Origin: Polyangiaceae bacterium
GTDB taxonomy: Bacteria; Myxococcota_A; Polyangia; Polyangiales; Polyangiaceae
Length of the DNA stretch: 64,000 bases
Reading direction: 5' to 3'
Assembly (NCBI GenBank): GCA_016715885.1
Contig: JADJXL010000018.1
Coordinates: 124,001 to 188,000, forward strand
The notes under the pieces are model-generated. The model did not search any database, was not told the origin of the DNA, and saw only the letters and a program-made list of their open reading frames with translations. Every line of letters begins with the position of its first letter. Position 1 is the stretch's first letter. The position numbers and the translations under genes were made by a program. Positions 54,298 through 63,859 of this stretch are shown here, one piece after another.

Positions 54298-55707
54298 ATG
54301 ACTGACGAATTGTCCGGCTCTTCGACGCAGGTGCCTTCGGATCCGGCGCCTGGTGCGGTTGCCGATGCGCCGACGGTGCTCGTGGTGGATGACGAGCCGT
54401 CGAACTTGGCTTCGATCGAAAAGATTTTTCAGCGTGATGGGTTGCGTGTGCTCACGGCATCGAGTGCTCGTGCGGCGCTCGATATGCTCCGCACGCACCG
54501 GGTCGAGGTCGTTTTGACGGACCTGATGATGCCTGGCACGAGTGGCATTGAATTGCTCCGGGCCATCAAGCAGTTATCGCCGGACACCGAAGTCGTATTG
54601 ATGACCGCGTATGGCACGGTGGAGACGGCGGTGCAGGCCATGCGCGAGGGCGCGTATGATTTCGTGGAAAAACCATTGAAGCGCATGACGATCATCAAGA
54701 GCGTGCGCAAGGCGGCCGAACGTCGTTCGCTCGTGGCGGAAAACCGTTCGCTCAAAAAAGAATTATCCTTGCTGACGAAGCGCGAAATCATTGGTTCGAG
54801 TCCTGCGCTTCGTCGTGTGCTCGATGTAGCCAGTCAAGCGGCTCCTTCGTCGGCGACGGTATTGGTGTTGGGCGAAAGTGGCACGGGCAAGGAGCTCATT
54901 GCGCGATACATTCACGATCACAGCGCGCGCAAGTTTGCGCCATTCGTCGCCGTCAATTGTTCCGCCATTCCCGAAACCATCCTGGAAGCCGAGCTTTTCG
55001 GTCACGAACGGGGAGCATTCACGGGTGCATTTGCTCGTCGCGACGGACGATTTGCAAAAGCTTCCGGGGGAACGTTATTTCTCGATGAAATTGGCGAGCT
55101 TACGCCGTCCGTTCAAGTAAAACTGCTTCGCGTTCTTCAGGAGGGGGAATACGAACCGATTGGGGGCGATACCGTTCGAGCTGACGTGCGAATCGTAGCG
55201 GCCACCAACAAGGACCTTCGGGCTGAAATTGCGGCGGGTCGATTCCGCGAGGATCTTTTTTACCGTTTGAACGTCATTGCGATCACCGTGCCTCCGCTCC
55301 GGGCGCGTCGCGAAGATATTCCTTTGCTCGTCGATCATTTTTTGGGCGTTTATTGCGCCAAAAACAATCGCGAGCGGCTGAATTGCCCTCGTGAAGTCGT
55401 CGCGCGCCTTTCGGATTACTCATTTCCTGGAAATGTTCGCGAGCTCGAGAATATTGTCGAGCGTGCAGCGGTTTTATGCCGTGGTGACAAGCTTTCCCTC
55501 GACGACCTACCCGAGCCCATTCGTGAGACGAGTCAAGCGGCACCTGGGCCCATTACGTTTTCCGTTGGTACGCCCCTCGATGAAGTGGAGCGTCGCCTCA
55601 TTCGCGAAACCCTGCAATATGCCAAAGGTGACAAGTCCGTTGCCGCGCAACTCCTCGGCATTTCAACGCGCACGATTTATCGGAAATTGGGAGAAATCGA
55701 AACATGA
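54298..55707 (+). CDS. sigma-54-dependent response regulator (NtrC family)
   Basis: 469 residues. The receiver domain has Asp75 in VVLTDLMMPG. The AAA+ domain has Walker A GESGTGKE, the sigma-54 contact motif GAFTGA within HERGAFTGAFARR, Walker B GTLFLDEIGEL, and VRIVAATNKDLRAEI. The C-terminal HTH_8 ends AAQLLGISTRTIYRKL. This is a full, active-looking regulator. The nearby histidine kinase may be its partner. It probably controls sigma-54 promoters elsewhere; none was identified in this window. Confidence 0.94.
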   Translation: MTDELSGSSTQVPSDPAPGAVADAPTVLVVDDEPSNLASIEKIFQRDGLRVLTASSARAALDMLRTHRVEVVLTDLMMPGTSGIELLRAIKQLSPDTEVVLMTAYGTVETAVQAMREGAYDFVEKPLKRMTIIKSVRKAAERRSLVAENRSLKKELSLLTKREIIGSSPALRRVLDVASQAAPSSATVLVLGESGTGKELIARYIHDHSARKFAPFVAVNCSAIPETILEAELFGHERGAFTGAFARRDGRFAKASGGTLFLDEIGELTPSVQVKLLRVLQEGEYEPIGGDTVRADVRIVAATNKDLRAEIAAGRFREDLFYRLNVIAITVPPLRARREDIPLLVDHFLGVYCAKNNRERLNCPREVVARLSDYSFPGNVRELENIVERAAVLCRGDKLSLDDLPEPIRETSQAAPGPITFSVGTPLDEVERRLIRETLQYAKGDKSVAAQLLGISTRTIYRKLGEIET

Positions 55708-55737
55708 GCAACATTCAGTTTGGAATATGGACAAATC

Positions 55738-55890
55738 GGGGGGGTTGGGGGGGCCGAGCCTCGGGCCCCCCAATGTGAACCAACTCTCGCGAGCGCGTGT
55801 CCTACACGCGCGAAGCGAGCTTCCAACTCCAGGCCCGCTTTCAAAACATCCAGTACCCCAGCCCCCAAAAAATCCGGTTGTCAAATTGGC
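55738..55890. repeat. palindromic intergenic element between regulator and gsp operon
   Basis: A GC hairpin GGGGGGCCGAG/CTCGGGCCCCCC lies at 55746-55770. The G-rich left part (GGGGGGTTGGGGG) mirrors the right part (CCCCAGCCCCC near 55856-55868), so the 130-base stretch folds back on itself. It could be the terminator of the regulator gene or a mobile repeat. No gene is seen in this 310-base gap. Confidence 0.6.
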
Positions 55891-55926
55891 AATGTCTACC
55901 GCCCCCGACCTTCGTGCTGCGCCACC

Positions 55927-55956
55927 TTGTCGATCCAGGCTTTTTCGTGCTAAAAT
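55927..55956 (+). promoter_or_regulatory. candidate promoter of the gsp operon
   Basis: TTGTCG (55927-55932), an 18-base spacer and TAAAAT (55951-55956) fit a sigma-70 type promoter 61 bases before the gspC ATG. The -10 is strong, the -35 moderate. Confidence 0.45.
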
Positions 55957-56017
55957 CTGCCCTTAAAACCTAACTCGTGTCGGCTGGCACGACTCTCGCT
56001 TCCAGCCTGGCGGCCCC

Positions 56018-56989
56018 ATGGGACTCGACGCGATCCTCAAGCGATACTTTCCCGTCGTCATCTGCGTTCTCGTTGCAGCGGCGGCATATTTTCAGGCGTC
56101 TGGCATGGGCCAACTCGTCGCAGGCAACGTTTTGCTCGATCCCTCCGCGATGCCGCCTCCGCCGCCTGCGCCAAAGAGTGGTGGAGCGAACGCTCCGTCC
56201 GGTCCCGAGCGATCCAGCAATGCGGCGCCCATATTGGCGCGTAATCCATTCGATTCCGTCACGGGTCCGCTCGATGGCACCAGCCAATCCGTCGCATTAC
56301 CGAGCGCCGAAGACGAGCCAGTCGATACCAGCAATCCGTACAATGACCCCATTTGCGACGTTGCAACATGTTTGCTCATTACTCAATCGGACGATCCCGA
56401 TTGGTCATTTGCGGCGATTGCGGGATCCGATGGAAAGTCGCAGCTTCGTCGTCGAGGCGACGACGTGGGTGGACACACCGTGCATTGGATTGGTTGGGAT
56501 CGCGTGTGGCTCATTCAAGGCAACTCGCGATGTCAGTTGCAGGTGCATGGCGAGAAAAAGGTGGCGGCTGCGGCTCCGGCTCCTGCTGCTCCGTCGAAGA
56601 CCCGCAAAGCCGGTCGTGGTGCCGCCAAGATCCCGGCCGACATGGCGGCGAAAATTCATAAAGTCAGCGAAACACAATTCGACATCGAACGATCACTGGT
56701 CGATCAAGTTTTGGAAAATCAGGGCGAGCTCATGAAGTCGGCCCGTATCGTGCCCGAAAAAGAGGGTGACAAAATCGTGGGTATCCGTCTCTTCGGATTA
56801 CGTCCCGATTCGCTTCTCGGTACGCTCGGACTCGAAAATGGCGATCGATTGCAAAGTATCAATGGTTTTGAGATGAGCGATCCGCAAAAAGCGCTCGAGG
56901 CATACGCTCGACTGCGAAGTGCGGACAAACTTTCGGTCACGGTCAATCGTCGCGGCAAGCCGATGACCATCGATTTCAACATCAAATGA
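56018..56989 (+). CDS. gspC: type II secretion system protein GspC
   Basis: 323 residues. One N-terminal membrane helix (YFPVVICVLVAAAAYFQASG) is followed by a Pro-rich stretch, the GspC homology region (ILARNPFDS and AAIAGSDGKSQLRRRGDDV), and a C-terminal PDZ-like domain (IRLFGLRPDSLLGTLGLENGDRLQSINGFEM). GspC connects the inner-membrane platform with the outer-membrane secretin GspD, whose gene follows. It is longer than average due to an Ala/Lys linker. Confidence 0.87.
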   Translation: MGLDAILKRYFPVVICVLVAAAAYFQASGMGQLVAGNVLLDPSAMPPPPPAPKSGGANAPSGPERSSNAAPILARNPFDSVTGPLDGTSQSVALPSAEDEPVDTSNPYNDPICDVATCLLITQSDDPDWSFAAIAGSDGKSQLRRRGDDVGGHTVHWIGWDRVWLIQGNSRCQLQVHGEKKVAAAAPAPAAPSKTRKAGRGAAKIPADMAAKIHKVSETQFDIERSLVDQVLENQGELMKSARIVPEKEGDKIVGIRLFGLRPDSLLGTLGLENGDRLQSINGFEMSDPQKALEAYARLRSADKLSVTVNRRGKPMTIDFNIK

Positions 56990-57023
56990 TCCGAATGCTG
57001 CTACATTCTACGGGAGACCTACG

Positions 57024-57320
57024 ATGGCCAAATTGAAATTGCCTTCTTTCGATGGCGGAAGCCTTCTTCAAAGGACACTGCTCTATGTGGTCACGTTCGT
57101 CTTCGGATCTGCCGGGTTCATTGCCATTGCGAGCTTGTTGGTCGTTTGGGCCGCGAAATCCATGATTCCGTCGCGAAGCGATGTGTCGACATCGGCAACG
57201 GACAAAGTCGCCGAATTGGCCCCGACGTCCCCCGGAAAATCGAATAGGCGGGCGCGCCCGAATAAAGCGAAACCTGCGCCCGTCGTCGAAGATCTTCCGG
57301 CGTCGCACGAAACGCATTGA
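57024..57320 (+). CDS. small single-pass membrane protein between gspC and gspD
   Basis: 98 residues. A single hydrophobic helix (LLYVVTFVFGSAGFIAIASLLVVWA) lies in residues 19-45, then a basic Pro/Lys tail. GGGAGACC lies before the ATG. Its TGA overlaps the gspD ATG (TGATG), so it belongs to the secretion operon. No known Gsp family matches; it might be a platform accessory. Function unknown. Confidence 0.75.
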   Translation: MAKLKLPSFDGGSLLQRTLLYVVTFVFGSAGFIAIASLLVVWAAKSMIPSRSDVSTSATDKVAELAPTSPGKSNRRARPNKAKPAPVVEDLPASHETH

Positions 57321-59954
57321 TGATTGGCACTAAAAACGCGAAGAATATGAATATGCGTGAACAATATCGTGGTCGTCGTCGTTTTGGCTTGGCGCTTGCT
57401 GCTCTCGTTGGCGCTTCGTTACCCATGAATGCGGCTGCGCAACAGCCTGGACCTCGAGGCGCTCCCGTTCTCAAAACACCTGCGGCCCGAACGCCCGCAG
57501 CGCCCGCGGGCGATGCCGCAGGCAAACCGCCCATTCCTCCTGGATTTCCCCCTGGTCCGCCGCCTGGCTCACCCGCGCCTTTTGGAAATGCTCCCAACAT
57601 TGGTGAAGATCCCATGGGGGCCGTCAAGCAAGGCCCCAAAGAAATTGAATTTCGGCCCAAAAATCCCGGGCTCATGGTTTCGTTCAACCTCGAAGAAGCC
57701 GATTTGAACGAGCTCGTCAAGGCCATCAGCAACATCACCGGGCGAAGGTTCATTTATGGCGGCAAGGTCCGGCAAATCAAGGCGACCGTGTATTCGCCCG
57801 ACAAAGTTTCCATCGCCGAAGCGTACAGCGCATTTTTGTCCATTCTCGAAACCAACGGACTCACGGTCATTCCGCATGGACGTTTTCTCAAAATCATCGA
57901 ATCGCCCGGTGTCGTGAGTCAAACGACGCCCGTGTACGGACAGGGCAATCCCGTTCCCAATGAAGATCGCTTCGTAACCCGCCTTTACCGCGTCTCCAAC
58001 GTCGATGCGACCGAGGCCGCGAACGTATTGGCCAAGTTCAAGTCGAAAGACGGGGACATCACGGTTCATCCCGGCGGATCGCTGCTCATCATCACCGATA
58101 CGGGCAGCAATGTGCAGCGCATGATGCGCATTCTCGAAGACGTCGATGTCGGCGGGGCTGGAGACCAGATCTGGTTCGAAACGATCCATTACGCTGGGGC
58201 AGCCGACGTTGCCACGAAATTGGGTGAGATTCTCGATTTACGAACGAGCGCTGGAAAAGGGGGGCGCACGAGGAGCTGCCGGTGGAGCTGGTGGCGGTGG
58301 CGCTGGGGCGCGCATCATTGCCGACGATCGCACCAATTCGCTCGTCATTACGGCCAATCAAGGAGATTACTTGCGGCTGCTCGAGCTCATCAAGCGTATG
58401 GACGTTCCGCAAACCGGTGAAGGGCAAATGCATGTTTTGCCTCTGCAGCACGCCGGTTGTAAAGATTTGTCCGGTACGCTCAATCAAATTTTGGGCGGTA
58501 GTGGTGGAAGCGGAGGCGCGACTGGTGGTCGTCGTCCCGCAGGTGGAGCGCCGCCCGTTCCGGGTTCGACGGACGACATTTTCGAGGGTCAGGTCAAAAT
58601 AACGTGCGACGAAGGTTCGAACAAGCTCGTCGTTACGTCGTCACTCCGCGATTACGCGGCTCTCCGGGGCGTCATCGATCAGCTCGACCAGCCGCGCCGG
58701 CAGGTATTCATCGAAGCCGTCATCATGGACGTCAACGTCGATCGCACGAACGACATGGGTGTGCGCTGGCATCTTGGTTATCCCGTGAATGCGGGTGGCG
58801 TCGTGGATGGTGCCGACGGGCAAGGAATCGTGTATGGAGGCAACGGGGCAATTCAATCGATTGGCGCCCCATTCTCCATTGCCGATCAGCTCGGTGCGCT
58901 CGCTGTGGGCGTTCGAGGTCCGTCGATTACGGGTTCCAGCGATTTGCTCGGCACGGGCATTACGATTCCGGCGTTCGGCGTCGTCATGCACGCGCTCGCG
59001 ACGGACAGCGATTCCAACGTTCTCGCGACGCCGCACATCCTCGCGACGGACAACGTGCCGGCATCCATTGAAATTGGCCAAAACATTCCACTCCAAACCA
59101 ATGTTGGTGGAATTGGGAACCTGGCGGCCGGATTGGGCGGCGCGGCTGGTGCTGCTGGTGGCTTGGGAGGCATGGGGGGACTCGCAGGCGGGCTTTTGGG
59201 AGGATTGGGTGGGTTTGCCGCACCTCGTCAAGACGTCGGAACGAAAATCGAAGTGACGCCGCACATCAACGATTCCGATCAAGTTCGTCTCGAAATCACC
59301 GAAGGCATTTCCGAAGCAGGCGCCCCGCAAGGCGCGCTCGGGGCGATTCCCATCATCAAGCGGCAAGCAAAAACTACGCTCGTCGTGCGTGATCAACAAA
59401 CCGTCGTCATCGGTGGGCTCGTGCGCGAAGCCGTGACGAATGCGCGCACCAAGATTCCGATATTGGGTGACATTCCGGTCATCGGAGCGCTTTTCCGCAC
59501 GACGAAGAAGACCACGCAAAAAACGAACCTCTTGCTCGTTTTGACGCCGTACATCGTGCGCGATCAAGACGACTTGCGCACCATTTTCGAGCGAAAGATG
59601 CAGGAGCGGCAGGAGTTCTTGGACCGGTATTTCGTTTTTGGTGATACGGCGTGGGAGCCGCCGAAGGACTACGAAAGGGCCAATGGTCTCGTCGAGGACA
59701 TTCGCCAATCGCAGATTCAAATGGCCGAACGAGCGCGTCTCGAGGAAGAAGCGAAACCGAAGAGCCCAAGGACGCACGAGCCCGGACAACCCATTGCGCT
59801 TCCGAGCATTGCGCGTAGCAGCGGGAATGACGCTGGGCCCACTTCGGTCACGCCGGCGACGGCGTCACCGGCGGATAGACCTGGCACGACGGGCAGAGCC
59901 GTGCCGACGCCGCGTCGCGCACGACCGGCGGCGCCCATACAGCGAGTGGAGTGA
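57320..59954 (+). CDS. gspD: type II secretion system secretin GspD (frameshift at a G6 tract)
   Basis: 877 residues if one G of the G6 run at 58259-58264 is removed; as given, the frame moves at this run and two separate frames result. Before the run come a signal peptide (MNMREQYRG onward, LGA-type), the N0 domain (LEEADLNELVKAISNITGRRF) and N1/N2 (LYRVSNVDATEAANVLAKFKS). After it come N2/N3 and the secretin domain: VGTKIEVTPHINDSDQVRLE, TTLVVRDQQTVVIGGLV and IPILGDIPVIGALFRTT. It forms the outer-membrane channel. The frameshift is probably a homopolymer error, since gspC and gspE around it are intact. Confidence 0.85.
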
Positions 59955-59957
59955 GCA

Positions 59958-61742
59958 ATGAGCTCGGTTGCGCATGCGGAATACGTGGGTGAAATTCTCG
60001 TTCGGCACGGCGTCGTCGATGCAGCGCGAATTGCGCCGCTCTTCGATACCGTTCGCGAACGGGGGCAAACCATTACGGAATTGTTGGTTTCGTCGAACAT
60101 CACCGACGAAAGCAAAATCGCGCGTGCTCTCGCCACCGAGATGGGGATGGACTTCACGCCACGAATCGACGTGGATACGATTCCTTTCGACGTCGCGACG
60201 CGGCTCCCCATTACCTACGCCAAGCAACACAAAATTCTCCCCCTCTCCGAAGATGATTCGCACGTCTACGCCGTGGTAGCCGACCCCCTCGATACCACGG
60301 CGGTCGACGACGTTCGGTCCATTTTCAACAAACCCGTCGAAGTTTCGGTCGCTACCACCGAACACGTGCTCAATGCCATCAATCGCGTATGGGAGAAACG
60401 CGAGGCAGGGCAATCCAATTTGCAGGGGGACAAACACGAGGAAGAAGACAACCTCATCGACATCATCGATAGCGATGACGATGCTCCCATCATTGCATGG
60501 GTCAACAGTCTATTCGCCCTTGCCGTTCGCGAACGCGCCAGCGACATTCACATCGAACCTGAAGAGCGGGACGTCGTCGTTAGGTATCGCATTGACGGCG
60601 AGCTTTACGTGGCGCGACGAGCGTCCAAACAATTCATGGCCCCGATCATTGCGCGCGTCAAGATCATGGCCAGCCTCGACATTGCGGAAAAACGTTTGCC
60701 CCAAGACGGCCGCATTACGCTGAAAATTGCCGGCAAGAGCGTCGACATTCGTGTGTCCACGGTGCCCACGAGCCGCGGGTTCGAACGTATCGTCATGCGT
60801 CTTTTGCACAAGACGAGCATTCTTCTCGGCCTCGACGATCTCGGGTTTGCCCCGCGCGAATACGGCATCATGGATGGCCTCATCCAAAGGCCCGACGGAA
60901 TCATTCTCGTCACGGGTCCCACGGGTAGCGGTAAAACCACGACGCTGTATGCGTGTTTGAATCGTATCAACGACCCGTCCCGCAACATACTCACGGCCGA
61001 GGATCCCGTCGAATACGAAATTGGCGGCATTCATCAGGTGCACGTGCATCCCTCGATTGGTCTCACGTTCGCCAGTGCTTTGCGCGCATTTCTTCGCCAA
61101 GATCCGGACGTCATCATGGTCGGCGAAATCCGCGACAAGGAGACCGCCGAAATTGCCATTCACGCGTCGCTCACCGGCCACTTGGTGCTCTCCACGCTGC
61201 ACACGAACGATTCGGCGTCGGCCGTCACGCGTCTCGTCGAAATGGAGATCGAACCATTCCTCGTGCGATCCAGCGTCATTGGCATTCTAGCGCAGCGTCT
61301 CGTGCGTATGCTTTGCCAGCAATGCAAGGTGCCTTATCAGCCGACCGCGTACGAATTGAAGCAGCTTGGTCTCGATGATGAGCGTCTGGCATGGAAGGCG
61401 CGACGCCCGGTATCGCCGCGGTATACGGTACACCAGTTGGATTATGAATATGTTGGGCAGAAAATGGGCCAGTCGCCTGTTTTCTACAAAGCGGGTGGTT
61501 GCGACGCGTGTATGCAGAAAGGCTTCATCGGAAGGCGCGGGATTTACGAATTGCTCGTCATCGACGACGCCGTCGGCCCGCTCATTTTGAGAAATGCCGA
61601 TGCGCTCACGGTCAAACGGGTCGCATTGTCGCAGGGCATGGATACGATGCGTGACGATGGCGCTCGTAAAGTTCTCATGGGGATGACCACGGTCGAGGAA
61701 GTCCTCGCGGCCACCCAAGAGGACATCATCGTGGACGAATAG
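59958..61742 (+). CDS. gspE: type II secretion system ATPase GspE
   Basis: 594 residues. N1E-like N-terminus (GEILVRHGVVDAARIAPLF), then the ATPase: GPTGSGKTTTLYACLNRI (Walker A), Asp box FLRQDPDVIMVGEIRDKETAE (Walker B) and SLTGHLVLSTLHTND (His box). The four-Cys metal site is CQQC and CDAC. It powers pseudopilus assembly at the inner membrane. It starts 4 bases after gspD. Confidence 0.95.
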   Translation: MSSVAHAEYVGEILVRHGVVDAARIAPLFDTVRERGQTITELLVSSNITDESKIARALATEMGMDFTPRIDVDTIPFDVATRLPITYAKQHKILPLSEDDSHVYAVVADPLDTTAVDDVRSIFNKPVEVSVATTEHVLNAINRVWEKREAGQSNLQGDKHEEEDNLIDIIDSDDDAPIIAWVNSLFALAVRERASDIHIEPEERDVVVRYRIDGELYVARRASKQFMAPIIARVKIMASLDIAEKRLPQDGRITLKIAGKSVDIRVSTVPTSRGFERIVMRLLHKTSILLGLDDLGFAPREYGIMDGLIQRPDGIILVTGPTGSGKTTTLYACLNRINDPSRNILTAEDPVEYEIGGIHQVHVHPSIGLTFASALRAFLRQDPDVIMVGEIRDKETAEIAIHASLTGHLVLSTLHTNDSASAVTRLVEMEIEPFLVRSSVIGILAQRLVRMLCQQCKVPYQPTAYELKQLGLDDERLAWKARRPVSPRYTVHQLDYEYVGQKMGQSPVFYKAGGCDACMQKGFIGRRGIYELLVIDDAVGPLILRNADALTVKRVALSQGMDTMRDDGARKVLMGMTTVEEVLAATQEDIIVDE

Positions 61743-61750
61743 AGGAGGAG
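61743..61750 (+). promoter_or_regulatory. ribosome binding site for gspF
   Basis: AGGAGGAG directly after the gspE stop, 6 bases before the GTG at 61756, supports this unusual GTG start. Confidence 0.75.
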
Positions 61751-61755
61751 CGCTC

Positions 61756-62985
61756 GTGGCCGTATTCGAATATCGAGGCATCCTCGTAAGCACTGGCAAG
61801 CAGGTCAAAGGCGTTCGTGACGCCGAGAATGCCAAAGTTTTGCGAACCGTGCTGCGCAAAGACGGCATTTTGCTCACCACGGCGACGGAAGAAAACTCTG
61901 CTGCGGCGACGAAGAAAAAGAAGCAAGGCAACCTGCTTGCATTTGCGCGCCGCCCGTCGCTCAATGACGTCTCCGTCGTCACGCGGCAGCTCGCAACGCT
62001 CATCAAGGCAGGCATTCCGCTCTTCGAATCGCTGACGGCGCTCATCGATCAGACGGAAAACGAGGCATTGAAGCGTGCGCTCACGCAGGTGCGTGAACAG
62101 ATTCGCGAAGGTTCGAGCTTTGCCAAGGCGCTCGAAGCGCATCCGTCCATATTCCCGCCGCTTTACATCAACATGGTTCGCGCCGGTGAAGCGTCCGGTA
62201 TGCTTCAGCAGGTGCTCGAGCGCATTACGACATTTCTCGAGGCCCAGGCCAAACTTCGCGGCAAAGTCAGCTCGGCCATGGCATATCCCGCGCTCATGGC
62301 GCTGCTCGGCGTGTCGCTCGTTTCTGTGCTCATGGTCGCGGTCGTGCCGAACGTCACGTCGATTTTCGCGTCGATGGACCAAGCATTGCCCTGGTACACG
62401 GCCTCGTTGATTTTCGTTTCGGATGTTTTGAGCGGCTATTGGTGGCTTTTTCTCGGGCTCCTCATCGTTGGCATTTGGCTATTTCGCCGGTGGGTTCGTA
62501 CGCCCACAGGGCGCCTCAAGTGGCACGCAATCGTGCTGCGTATGCCCGTCGTGGGAAAACTCGTGCGCATGATTGCGATCGCGCGTTTTTCCCGGACGCT
62601 CGCGACGCTTCTCGGAGCTGGTGTGGCGCTGCTCGGCGCAATGGACATCGTCAAGAACGTTTTGGGCAATGCGGTATTGGAAAAAGTCATTTCCGATGCG
62701 ATTGGATCCATCAAGGAAGGTCAGAGCATTGCCGAACCGCTGAAAAGAAGCGGACAATTTCCGCCCATCGTCACGCACATGATTACGATCGGCGAAAAAA
62801 GCGGTCAACTCGAAGAAATGCTCGAAAATGTTTCGAATGCGTACGATCTCGAGGTAGAAACGCGTGTACAAGTTTTGACGAGCCTTCTCGAACCGCTCAT
62901 GATCGTCTTCATGGGTGGAGCCGTGGGATTCATCGCGTTTTCCATTCTCATGCCGCTGATTCAGATGTCGAGTTTTGCTGGGTAA
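61756..62985 (+). CDS. gspF: type II secretion system inner-membrane protein GspF
   Basis: 409 residues. MAVFEYRGILVSTGKQVKGVRDAEN is a typical GspF start, followed by VVTRQLATLIKAGIPLFESL and VREQIREGSSFAKALEAHPS (the first T2SSF domain), then VVGKLVRMIAIARFSRTLATLLGAGV (the second). Three membrane helices are near residues 170-200, 220-245 and at the C-terminus. It forms the platform that GspE turns. Complete. Confidence 0.94.
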   Translation: MAVFEYRGILVSTGKQVKGVRDAENAKVLRTVLRKDGILLTTATEENSAAATKKKKQGNLLAFARRPSLNDVSVVTRQLATLIKAGIPLFESLTALIDQTENEALKRALTQVREQIREGSSFAKALEAHPSIFPPLYINMVRAGEASGMLQQVLERITTFLEAQAKLRGKVSSAMAYPALMALLGVSLVSVLMVAVVPNVTSIFASMDQALPWYTASLIFVSDVLSGYWWLFLGLLIVGIWLFRRWVRTPTGRLKWHAIVLRMPVVGKLVRMIAIARFSRTLATLLGAGVALLGAMDIVKNVLGNAVLEKVISDAIGSIKEGQSIAEPLKRSGQFPPIVTHMITIGEKSGQLEEMLENVSNAYDLEVETRVQVLTSLLEPLMIVFMGGAVGFIAFSILMPLIQMSSFAG

Positions 62986-62992
62986 AACCACG

Positions 62993-63406
62993 ATGGCACG
63001 TCGCAGGCAGCGCGAACAGACGATTTTTTTCCCGTGGGAACGGGGCGGCGGGATCTTCCGCGGCCGCGGTTTCGCGCGGGCCAAGCTCGTCTTCGCGGCG
63101 CTCGCCATGGCCCTCGTTCTCGGCGTCCTCGGAGCTCGTGAACGGCGCAAGACCGGCGTCCGGTCCACCGAAGCTACGATATCCGTCGTGCGAGCGGCGA
63201 TCGATAGCTATCGCGCAGATCACGAGCGCAAATGCCCCCCGTCGCTCGAAGTGCTCAAAACCGAACGGTATCTCGGCATCGATCCGATCGACGCGTGGGG
63301 GAGGCCCTTACGGCTTTTTTGTCCTGGCAGACAGGACCCAGATGGGTACGATCTCACCAGTGACGGACCCGATGGTGAGGTCGATGGTCTCGACCGCGTG
63401 GAGTGA
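62993..63406 (+). CDS. GspG-like pseudopilin-related protein lacking Glu5
   Basis: 137 residues from the ATG at 62993. One hydrophobic helix (KLVFAALAMALVLGVLG) and a GspG-like C-terminal part, IDPIDAWGRPLRLFCPGRQDPDGYDLTSDGPDGEVDG, with the Asp-rich calcium loop of major pseudopilins. The N-terminus is not a prepilin leader: after a Gly (GRG/FARAK) the fifth residue is Lys instead of Glu. It may be a platform-anchored relative of GspG. It sits between gspF and gspG. Confidence 0.75.
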   Translation: MARRRQREQTIFFPWERGGGIFRGRGFARAKLVFAALAMALVLGVLGARERRKTGVRSTEATISVVRAAIDSYRADHERKCPPSLEVLKTERYLGIDPIDAWGRPLRLFCPGRQDPDGYDLTSDGPDGEVDGLDRVE

Positions 63407-63412
63407 CGAACA

Positions 63413-63847
63413 ATGAACGTGAACATCAAGAATCGAATTCGGAACGTGAAAAGGGCCGCGGCGCGCGGCGTGACGCTCGTCGAAGTGCTCATCGTGCTCG
63501 CGATCATGGCCATCATCGCGGGCGGCGCGACGGCGCTCGTGTTCCCGAGGTTCAAGGAGAGCCAAATCAAAGGGGCGGTGCTCAGCGCGGGCGTCATCAA
63601 GACGGCGGCGCAATCCTACATGCACCTCGATTCAGCAGGCGCGTGTCCGAGCATCAAGGACCTCGTCGATGCCAAGCAAATCGACGGCAAAAAGACGGAT
63701 GATCCGTGGGGTACCCAATTCAAGATCGCTTGCGACGGTGACGAAATCACCGTGAGCAGTGCGGGTCGGGACCGCAAAGAGGGGACGCCGGACGACATCA
63801 AAGACGACTTCAAAGATGCCGACATCAAACGCGTCGCGGGGTTGTGA
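63413..63847 (+). CDS. gspG: type II secretion major pseudopilin GspG
   Basis: 144 residues. The prepilin cleavage site is RAAARG/VTLVEVLIVLAIMAIIAGG, with Gly19 at -1 and Glu at +5. The C-terminus (TDDPWGTQFKIACDGDEITVSSAGRDRKEGTPDD) has the family's DPWG and Asp-rich part. It is the major subunit of the pseudopilus, cleaved by a GspO-type peptidase. It follows the atypical pseudopilin by 6 bases. Confidence 0.92.
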   Translation: MNVNIKNRIRNVKRAAARGVTLVEVLIVLAIMAIIAGGATALVFPRFKESQIKGAVLSAGVIKTAAQSYMHLDSAGACPSIKDLVDAKQIDGKKTDDPWGTQFKIACDGDEITVSSAGRDRKEGTPDDIKDDFKDADIKRVAGL

Positions 63848-63859
63848 GAGACAAACGAT

